Of a stretch of 21,243 nt of DNA, positions 15,688-21,243 are shown piece by piece. The stretch is from positions 1 through 21,243 of IMG/VR virus record IMGVR_UViG_3300030108_003449. One strand, written 5' to 3'. The notes under the pieces were generated by a model. The model saw only the letters and a list, made by a program, of their open reading frames with translations. It was not told where the DNA came from and did no database searches. The position numbers and the translations under genes are program-made. The first letter of the stretch is position 1; each line of letters opens with the position of its first letter. The stretch is from a virus.

Positions 15688-16095
15688 ATGGCAGTAACTT
15701 TTACAAGAAGCACAGGAAGCGGCGGAGTAATGTCCGTTACATTAGAACTAGACCTATACGCAGGAACACCAATAGACGACACAGCATGGTTAGATGGCGG
15801 AGCAGCAGCGGGCTCATACCCGGGTGCTCTTGCTGGATTCAATGCAAAGAACAGTAATACCACTAACGCAACAGCAGGAATGAAATTGATTATGGGAACT
15901 TTCACCCTAGTTCAAGATAATAATGAATTCACCGTTGGTGGAGATGCAAGTAAAATCTTAGCAATCGTTGTTGGAGGCTCAGGTGTGGCAGGAAAGTCTT
16001 TGACTGTTGACGCAGGTATTGGAACAGGCGTTATTACTATGCAAGCAGAAGGCACACTAGATAGTCAAACACACTTTATGGCTATAGTCGCTTAA
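15688..16095 (+). CDS. Probable capsid decoration protein
   Basis: The 135-residue product follows the capsid gene and shares its strong leader. It is rich in Gly, Ala, Thr and Ser, with alternating hydrophobic strands (for example MSVTLELDLYAG, LIMGTFTLVQDNNEF, ILAIVVGGSGVAG) and almost no helix. That profile, with the FMAI-type end, fits the small beta-rich proteins that coat HK97-type capsids or form head fibres. It may be related to the 102-residue protein at 16496, which also begins MAVT and ends in a similar strand. The role is inferred from position, size and composition. Confidence 0.75.
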   Translation: MAVTFTRSTGSGGVMSVTLELDLYAGTPIDDTAWLDGGAAAGSYPGALAGFNAKNSNTTNATAGMKLIMGTFTLVQDNNEFTVGGDASKILAIVVGGSGVAGKSLTVDAGIGTGVITMQAEGTLDSQTHFMAIVA

Positions 16096-16106
16096 GGTGA
16101 TTAAAT

Positions 16107-16496
16107 TTGCCTACAGTAACTTACAAGGGTAAGTCTTACTCAGTTAGATGTATAGACCCTTCTCACCCTGAATTTATCAGGGGAGAAAAAAGGGAAGTCA
16201 CTACAGCATGGGTTGACCAATGGGGTCATAGATTAGGAGACAATTTCACCATTGAAGGATACGAAAAACCAACAGAAACTAAAGATTTAGGTAATGACGG
16301 AATTCCTGATGAAGGATGGTCAAGAAAAGATATTCTTGCTTGGTTAGCCAAGTATGAAATAAAACCGAATGGTTATGCAACAAAATCTAAATTACTAGAA
16401 TTAGTAGCAACAGTTATGAGTCCCGATGGTGTCGCAGAGACTGACGAACTCATAGCAGACTCAAAAGAAGAAGAAACAACAGGAGATGAAGAATAA
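16107..16496 (+). CDS. Small protein with a SAP/HeH-like domain
   Basis: A TTG start at 16107 is set by AAGGTGA (16094-16100) with 6-base spacing. The 129-residue product begins with a small beta region (TVTYKGKSYSVRCIDP). It continues into a segment resembling a helix-extension-helix (SAP/HeH/LEM-like) domain at about residues 70-104: WSRKDILAWLAKYEI, a PNGYATK turn, then KLLELVATV. It ends in an acidic Glu/Asp tail. Such domains recur in proteins near phage capsid genes and may bind nucleic acid or protein. The stop shares one base with the next start (TAATG). Confidence 0.78.
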   Translation: MPTVTYKGKSYSVRCIDPSHPEFIRGEKREVTTAWVDQWGHRLGDNFTIEGYEKPTETKDLGNDGIPDEGWSRKDILAWLAKYEIKPNGYATKSKLLELVATVMSPDGVAETDELIADSKEEETTGDEE

Positions 16497-16804
16497 TGGC
16501 AGTAACAATAGACCCAAGACCGAGTTATTTCGGTGACAGAATGATAGTAACAGGAACTTTTGCACAAACAGACACAAGCATTGACTTGAGTGGACTACTA
16601 GCATCAATTGATGCTTTTGTGCTTAACAGTTCAGCCGCACCAGCAACTTTCAACGTAAGAGATGCGGCGGGTAGCGGAACTCAGGCTATGTCCTTTACAC
16701 CTTTAGGTCATGTTGATGGGACTACAATCACCATCATTGGTGGTAATGGTGCATCAGGTGCATCCTCAAATGGGACTTTCTTAGCGATAGGTCGCCGCTC
16801 ATGA
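16496..16804 (+). CDS. Second probable decoration-like beta protein
   Basis: The 102-residue product starts at ATG 16496 overlapping the previous stop, with AGGAGATGAA (16481-16490) upstream, a partial copy of the capsid leader. It looks like a beta-sandwich: MIVTGTFAQTDTSIDL, a hydrophobic VLNSSAAPATFNV strand pair, a Gly/Ser-rich loop and a GTFLAIG end. This pattern is common in small capsid-associated proteins of marine viruses. It may be a distant paralogue of the protein at 15688. Function is inferred. Confidence 0.72.
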   Translation: MAVTIDPRPSYFGDRMIVTGTFAQTDTSIDLSGLLASIDAFVLNSSAAPATFNVRDAAGSGTQAMSFTPLGHVDGTTITIIGGNGASGASSNGTFLAIGRRS

Positions 16805-16818
16805 GGGCGGTGATTTAA

Positions 16819-16992
16819 GTGGCGAAATCAGTATCAATACTTGGTCCGTTTCCACCTAAGGATTTTCAAGATAACACTGCGAAAACTGCAATAGAAACAG
16901 CGATTAGCGATGCTATCGCTAGTAACACATGTGTATCTTGTGACCCACATCACATTTTAGGAAACATTTACATCTTTGTTACAACGAGTTAA
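16819..16992 (+). CDS. 57-residue protein with a CxxC-HH element
   Basis: GTG start preceded by GGCGGTGAT (16806-16814), the operon's characteristic signal, which supports this short frame strongly. The product begins MAKSVSILGPFPPKDFQDNT, has one helix (about residues 20-36), then C38, C41, H44 and H45 and a short strand before the end. Two Cys and two His close together could bind one metal ion. The family is not recognised. It fills the gap between the decoration-like gene and the zinc-ribbon gene exactly. Confidence 0.7.
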   Translation: MAKSVSILGPFPPKDFQDNTAKTAIETAISDAIASNTCVSCDPHHILGNIYIFVTTS

Positions 16993-17010
16993 TGAGAGTG
17001 AGGGGAATGA

Positions 17011-17310
17011 ATGGCGCTCGACTTTCGAACAATTGATGCTGAAGACATAGAAAGGTTTCAGAAACAAAGTATACGTAGTGATATTCAATACGATGTATCT
17101 TCTGTTTTAAATACAGAAAAACCTCTTGCTGGTATAACCAATGAGCAACGTAATCGTAACTCCTCAGCAGGAGATGTTTTAAACATAGGCGCTGGCACAC
17201 GTTGTAAACACTGTGGCATGCTCCACTTTTTATGGGTAGAAAATTGTAGCACTTGCGGTAAACCAATGGAATATAATCTAGGACACAGAGACGAGGAGAA
17301 TAGGGATTGA
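17011..17310 (+). CDS. Small zinc-ribbon protein
   Basis: The 99-residue product starts at ATG 17011 after GAGGGGA. Residues 1-60 are polar and partly helical. C65, C68, C79 and C82 (CKHCGM and CSTCGK) form a plain zinc ribbon. Zinc-ribbon mini-proteins are usually adaptors or DNA/RNA binders. Its place just before the head-tail adaptor gene suggests a neck or assembly role, by context only. Confidence 0.78.
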   Translation: MALDFRTIDAEDIERFQKQSIRSDIQYDVSSVLNTEKPLAGITNEQRNRNSSAGDVLNIGAGTRCKHCGMLHFLWVENCSTCGKPMEYNLGHRDEENRD

Positions 17311-17311
17311 T

Positions 17312-18877
17312 ATGCCGATAGTATTTAGTCCGGGTGAAGGAGAAACAAGACCTCTGTATCCTGATGAAATAGTATACACTAGTGCTCAAAAGGTAGCAGA
17401 TTATCTTAATATTGGCCCCAGTGAAGCAGTATTAATGTCTGCTAACGCAGAAGCAAATGCGGTTTTTGTAACAGGTGAGGAATACAGAAACATTGGATTT
17501 TCAGTAAATGATGTTATATTAATTTACAGTGATGCTGACCCGCTAGGGTTAGAGCGTACAATTACAGCCATAACCTCGACTGTTAGTGGTGTAAAGTTAG
17601 CATTTTCATCGGCTATAAATCCGGGTCTTTATGAAACATCAGATAATGCTTATGTTCAAAACACAGCCTCATTTACTAATGGTAGAACTAGAGGTTTGAC
17701 TAAAAGTAAGGTAGAAACCCGTATTAAAGAAATACAGGACCGTATAGACAATATTACACACAACGCTTGGAGACCATACATAGTACAAGCAGAATATATT
17801 AACTTCGATACGTATAAACCATATAGAAGGCGATATTATACTGATTATGTAGGTACTACCCCCCTATTGTTTAGGAATGTTCAGCAAATGTTGCGTATAG
17901 AATTATGGCAAGGAGACGATTATAGAGAGATATGTGGTGCTGAAGCACGTATATCAATACCTGAAGATGTAAGAGCAATCAGTGGTTCTATAGTTGTATC
18001 ACCGGGTAACGGGAGTGCTGGTGTGCTTACAGCAGGTACTAGTAGCACACAGTGGAGAGCAGATTTTGATGCTACTACAACTGCTCAGAATCTTGCTGAC
18101 CTTATCAACAAAGAAGATAGAGTAAGTAAGGCAGCAGTGGAGTTTTCTCCTACGTTTACTTTAGAAGGCTCAACTTCAAATGTTTCAGTTAATAATGAAT
18201 TCTTAGCAACTGCTAACTCTGATTATGGAACTGGTATAGTAAAAATTAGTAGCATGAGAGCGGTTAAAGCAGGAGAAACATGTTCTATAGTTACCACTGA
18301 TAGTAGTATTGGTATATCTCAAACATCATCACACAGCACAACATTTAGTAGTCTTGTATCCACAACTATCAATGTTACTTCAACAACTGGTTTCGCTAAG
18401 GCTGGTGTTTGTGTAGATTCTAGTGGAGATGTGTTTAGATACACAGGGGTGACCGATACATCATTTACAGGATGTGCAATCGTGGTTGGTAGTGCTTTAT
18501 CCGACATTGGTGGTACTATAACTCAAGAAACTTTACAAGTTGATTTACAAGGTGGTAGCGCAAGTGGTGACAATGCTCGTCTGAAAGACTGGTGGTTAGA
18601 CCACGAAGTAGGTATAGTATACTTCAATAATTCATATCCTTTCTTCGAGTACAACGCTGTAAAAGTAGCGTATATATATGGTGAAAGATATTTAGATAAA
18701 GCAATAGAAGAAATCGCCACTAAGATGACTTGTATCGACTTATTGATGTCAGATGACCGTAGTGTCCTGATTCCCGAAGGAACACAGAATGTTGATTTAA
18801 CATCTAAAATACAACTTTTACAATCTGAAGTTGACCGATTATTACCTCGGTATATAGAAATGGTAATATTTGAGTGA
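17312..18877 (+). CDS. Enlarged head-tail adaptor-like protein
   Basis: Probably the connector ring under the portal. The 521-residue product opens with VYTSAQKVADYLNI (about 21-34), like the start of adaptor proteins. It ends with a helical bundle (AIEEIATKMTCIDLLMSDDR and the helix from 497) like the adaptor core. GIVYFNNSYPFFEYNAVKVA and the VAYIYGERYLDKAI junction are also adaptor-like. Between them, about residues 215-410 are beta-rich and look inserted, including a Thr/Ser module (350-390, TTINVTSTTG and DVFRYTGVTDTSFTG) seen in phage surface proteins. Typical adaptors are 100-200 residues, so this is a much enlarged version. Start ATG 17312 follows a GAGGAGAATAGGGATT region. The call is inference from position and fragments. 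Confidence 0.7.
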   Translation: MPIVFSPGEGETRPLYPDEIVYTSAQKVADYLNIGPSEAVLMSANAEANAVFVTGEEYRNIGFSVNDVILIYSDADPLGLERTITAITSTVSGVKLAFSSAINPGLYETSDNAYVQNTASFTNGRTRGLTKSKVETRIKEIQDRIDNITHNAWRPYIVQAEYINFDTYKPYRRRYYTDYVGTTPLLFRNVQQMLRIELWQGDDYREICGAEARISIPEDVRAISGSIVVSPGNGSAGVLTAGTSSTQWRADFDATTTAQNLADLINKEDRVSKAAVEFSPTFTLEGSTSNVSVNNEFLATANSDYGTGIVKISSMRAVKAGETCSIVTTDSSIGISQTSSHSTTFSSLVSTTINVTSTTGFAKAGVCVDSSGDVFRYTGVTDTSFTGCAIVVGSALSDIGGTITQETLQVDLQGGSASGDNARLKDWWLDHEVGIVYFNNSYPFFEYNAVKVAYIYGERYLDKAIEEIATKMTCIDLLMSDDRSVLIPEGTQNVDLTSKIQLLQSEVDRLLPRYIEMVIFE

Positions 18878-18882
18878 TTGGA

Positions 18883-19245
18883 ATGGTACTAACAGAATTC
18901 GATGAATTGATGAACGAAATCATTGAAGAGTACAAGAAGCCAAAAAATCAAGAGAAAATCCAAGAGGCTGTTAAAAGCAGTCCTGCTTCATATAGAGAGA
19001 AAGTGGAGAGAGAAGAATTAAGATTCAATGGGATAGAAGAAACCCAAGGTGGTTATAGATACACAAAGGGCAACGGCTCACCATCAGAGGGAGAGATAGA
19101 TTCTGTCTTTCAAAGAGTAGACGCACGTATGTTACGTGAATCTCCTCTATTAATAGAACAAAAATTAAAATTCTCGGGAGGAGTTATTATACCTGATATG
19201 TCAAGGTATGACAAAATGAATATTCCGATTAGTGCATTATTGTAG
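18883..19245 (+). CDS. Small neck or head-closure candidate
   Basis: Function not recognised. ATG 18883 is preferred, with a GAGTGAT site 4-5 bases upstream. A GTG at 18874 that overlaps the adaptor stop is the alternative and would add three residues. The 120-residue product is acidic and helical at its N-terminus (FDELMNEIIEEYKKPKNQEK), then mixed, ending in a short hydrophobic strand (FSGGVIIPD). Between an adaptor-like and a terminator-like gene, head closure is the natural guess. Confidence 0.68.
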   Translation: MVLTEFDELMNEIIEEYKKPKNQEKIQEAVKSSPASYREKVEREELRFNGIEETQGGYRYTKGNGSPSEGEIDSVFQRVDARMLRESPLLIEQKLKFSGGVIIPDMSRYDKMNIPISALL

Positions 19246-19253
19246 GTGATATT

Positions 19254-19700
19254 ATGGTAGCAACGTTTTCAGAAGGTATAGATTCCGTAATATCAGTCTT
19301 ATCGGATTGGAACAGAGGTAACACAGACAACATAAAACCCATTATCCAAGACATAGCATCCATAGGACCCGAGAGAGGAAAGAGGCTAGATTTATCAAGA
19401 CATGATTTTATTTTAGTCTTTGAAACAGCACATAATGAAGAAACACCTGAGTTACTCTATGATTTTGTAACTACTAGATTAAATATTACAGTCGATTGTC
19501 GTACAGCAAAAACCCGTGAACATCTAAAAAAGATGGAAAATGAGATAAGGAGACTTATTCATGTGAAGCGAAAAGGTGATGGTACGAATTTCGATAGATT
19601 AGTTTTCAAAACTAGAACAGACCTATCTGACCGAACTAAAAGGTTATTTAGAATGACATTTCAGATAGAGGTTGTTATATTCGCAGAACTAATCCCATGA
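19254..19700 (+). CDS. Tail-terminator-like (tail completion) protein
   Basis: The 148-residue product follows AGGTGAT (19244-19250). It has an alpha/beta layout with a central LNITVDCRTAKTREHLKKM segment, a helix (ENEIRRLIHVKR), and a C-terminal TDLSDRTKRLFRMTFQIEVV strand region. This fits proteins of the tail-terminator fold that cap the tail tube at the head-tail joint. The position directly before the tail protein agrees. The identification is by pattern and order, not by certain motif. Confidence 0.68.
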   Translation: MVATFSEGIDSVISVLSDWNRGNTDNIKPIIQDIASIGPERGKRLDLSRHDFILVFETAHNEETPELLYDFVTTRLNITVDCRTAKTREHLKKMENEIRRLIHVKRKGDGTNFDRLVFKTRTDLSDRTKRLFRMTFQIEVVIFAELIP

Positions 19701-19711
19701 GGTGAGCCGAC

Positions 19712-21243
19712 ATGCCAAGTACAGTATATAAGGGAGATTTAGCCGAAGTTTCATTCGGCCACGAAACAGGAGTAAGATTACCACATAACTACTCAGGTAG
19801 TTTTACTTTTAGACACGAAAGCACAGATGCAAGCGCTAATACAAGTGTGATAAAAATAACAGGAGGGACTGACGGTACCCCCGTTGGTGCTAATGGATAT
19901 TTAGAGTTCCCATTGGGTATGATTATAGGCGCTAAAATATCTTTCGATGGTGGGACTGCTTTTGGCTCTGATGATTCACTTGCTACTGGTAGAATTTATA
20001 CGGTTGTTGGGCATGCAATCGGCTCTAGTATGACCAATATAACAGTGACACCTGCTTTAAAAACAGCAACATCAACTGACTCCTCTACTAATGATGTGTT
20101 AATTTTTCACGCTTTTGGATTACCCGCTATTGATGTGAACGCTAGTGTTCCTGTACAACTAAATGCATCCAAAGCATCATCTGCTGAGGGTGTTCTTACA
20201 GACCAATTTTTAGGTTTAACATCTGCTTTAACACTACCTGAAACCAAAGTAGATTTGAAAAGATACCATGTAGTAGGTTTAGGTCGTGATATTGCTGTAC
20301 AGGCACCGGGTAGATTTACTAATGAAGGTGGGTCTTTTGAAGTAAATATGCACAATCCTAGATGGTTATATTATTGTCTAGGTATGGAGGCAGTCGATGT
20401 AAATTCTGCTGGCACAACTGGTGGGCAATTCGATACTCTACTTGATGTTGAAGCCACTGGTGTTCTTTTAAATGAAAGCACAATTAGTGCTGGTACACAG
20501 ACTGTTCTAACTGTAGACACTGTAGATGCTACAACAAAGTTTAATGTTGGTGATGCTGTTTATGACGCCAATGGTGATTTTACCGGTTTAGTAAAGTCAG
20601 TTGATAGCGCTACACAAATTACACTTGAGGCAAATAATATTACTGAGATTGCGGATAATGAACAATTGGGTAGAATCGCACAGAGATTAAACGGTAAAGT
20701 GACAGCGGGTACATCTTTCTTAACATACGATGGTGGTCACCCTAATTTCTTAGGGTCAGACGACCCTGTAGCAGCGGGAGACTATGTAATTATAAAAGAT
20801 ACAACAACTATTGATGTTGTTTCACATAAAGAAGCCACGGGTACAAATGTATTTGGTGTAGCAACAGATGTTGCTAGTAAATACATTGATAAAACAGAAA
20901 CTAGTGAAATAAGAAGAATAGTAGCGATAACCACTACTGGTATTTGGTTAGACGATGCTTTATGTTTCTCACATGCTGATAACACACCTCTTAGATTTGC
21001 TAGGTTTAAAACAGATAGTACACAAGGTAGCCCCGATAGAGCAAGTAGTGGTGCTTTAACTAACGGAGTAACTAGACTACTATATTCAAGAAGCACTGTA
21101 CCATCTTTCGCTATGGAAGTAAGTATCAGAAGAACAGATGTAGATGGAGGAGATGATGATGTGGTAGATGGAGGAAACTCTGATTCTAAACAACTCACTC
21201 GTGTATTTAGAGGTTGTAAAGTAAAGGACTTTAATTTAACAAC
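19712..21243 (+). CDS. Major tail (tube) protein, 3' partial
   Basis: The ATG at 19712 follows GAGGTGAG (19699-19706). The frame stays open to the window edge, giving at least 510 residues, so the gene is cut. The N-terminus reads MPSTVYKGDLAEVSFGHETG, and near the edge RVFRGCKVKDFNL matches the Gly-Cys-Lys strand often found in tail tube proteins. The interior contains several beta modules, including TVDTVDATTKFNVGDAVYD, that could be inserted surface domains. A tube of this size with inserted modules implies a long tail (siphovirus or myovirus type). No tape-measure or sheath gene is visible in the window to decide between these. Confidence 0.75.
   Translation, partial: MPSTVYKGDLAEVSFGHETGVRLPHNYSGSFTFRHESTDASANTSVIKITGGTDGTPVGANGYLEFPLGMIIGAKISFDGGTAFGSDDSLATGRIYTVVGHAIGSSMTNITVTPALKTATSTDSSTNDVLIFHAFGLPAIDVNASVPVQLNASKASSAEGVLTDQFLGLTSALTLPETKVDLKRYHVVGLGRDIAVQAPGRFTNEGGSFEVNMHNPRWLYYCLGMEAVDVNSAGTTGGQFDTLLDVEATGVLLNESTISAGTQTVLTVDTVDATTKFNVGDAVYDANGDFTGLVKSVDSATQITLEANNITEIADNEQLGRIAQRLNGKVTAGTSFLTYDGGHPNFLGSDDPVAAGDYVIIKDTTTIDVVSHKEATGTNVFGVATDVASKYIDKTETSEIRRIVAITTTGIWLDDALCFSHADNTPLRFARFKTDSTQGSPDRASSGALTNGVTRLLYSRSTVPSFAMEVSIRRTDVDGGDDDVVDGGNSDSKQLTRVFRGCKVKDFNLT

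Noticed and set aside
16979-17389. 136-codon antisense frame
   Set aside because: Opposes a zinc-ribbon gene and the adaptor start, both with good signals on the + strand; the product is Cys/Tyr/His-rich without a sensible fold.
20782-21198. 138-codon antisense frame
   Set aside because: Lies opposite the tail protein frame, which is open throughout; typical shadow of a Thr/Asp/Ser-rich gene.

Overview
The window is a 21 kb stretch of the head-and-neck (morphogenesis) module of a tailed dsDNA virus (Caudoviricetes, HK97-type capsid). Every supported gene is on the + strand. Genes are packed with ATGA, TAATG or few-base junctions, and no gene-free stretch exceeds about 70 bases. I see no tRNA, integrase, transposase, CRISPR array or convincing terminator. 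The DNA is AT-rich. Many starts follow a GGTGA-type Shine-Dalgarno at short spacing, TTG and GTG starts occur, and several structural proteins carry zinc ribbons. Together these suggest an archaeal virus, plausibly of an uncultivated marine euryarchaeon such as Marine Group II. That host assignment is inference, and a bacteriophage is not excluded.

Layout. Positions 1-2863: the end of a small helix-turn-helix protein, a Pro-rich unknown protein with a 15-bp repeat, and the large terminase. Positions 2860-4228: a 47-residue basic protein and a 407-residue protein joining a helical/winged-helix region to a LAGLIDADG endonuclease domain. Positions 4228-5970: a portal protein carrying two zinc-ribbon-like cysteine clusters. 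Positions 6014-7424: three small proteins, namely a helical one, a coiled-coil one with a special C-terminal motif, and one with winged-helix and zinc-ribbon segments. Positions 7436-12982: a single 1848-residue protein with a DNA-ligase-like nucleotidyltransferase plus OB-fold region near its C-terminus, whose catalytic residues look lost. Positions 13051-14460: an XkdF-like prohead protease fused to a scaffold, with a well-formed internal start that should also give a free scaffold. Positions 14484-16804: the major capsid protein, two probable decoration proteins and a SAP/HeH-like protein. Positions 16819-19700: a 57-residue Cys protein, a zinc-ribbon protein, an enlarged head-tail adaptor, a small neck protein and a tail-terminator-like protein. 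Positions 19712 to the edge: a major tail protein, cut by the window end.

Together the genes cover DNA packaging (terminase, portal, possibly the LAGLIDADG protein), procapsid assembly and maturation (protease/scaffold, capsid, decoration) and the head-tail junction. The giant protein sits between portal and protease, where many phages encode internal or minor head proteins, so it may be a virion protein packaged with or ejected alongside the genome. The most unusual points are this pseudo-ligase giant protein, the LAGLIDADG protein beside the terminase, the zinc ribbons in the portal, and a C-terminal motif shared by the scaffold and a 110-residue protein.
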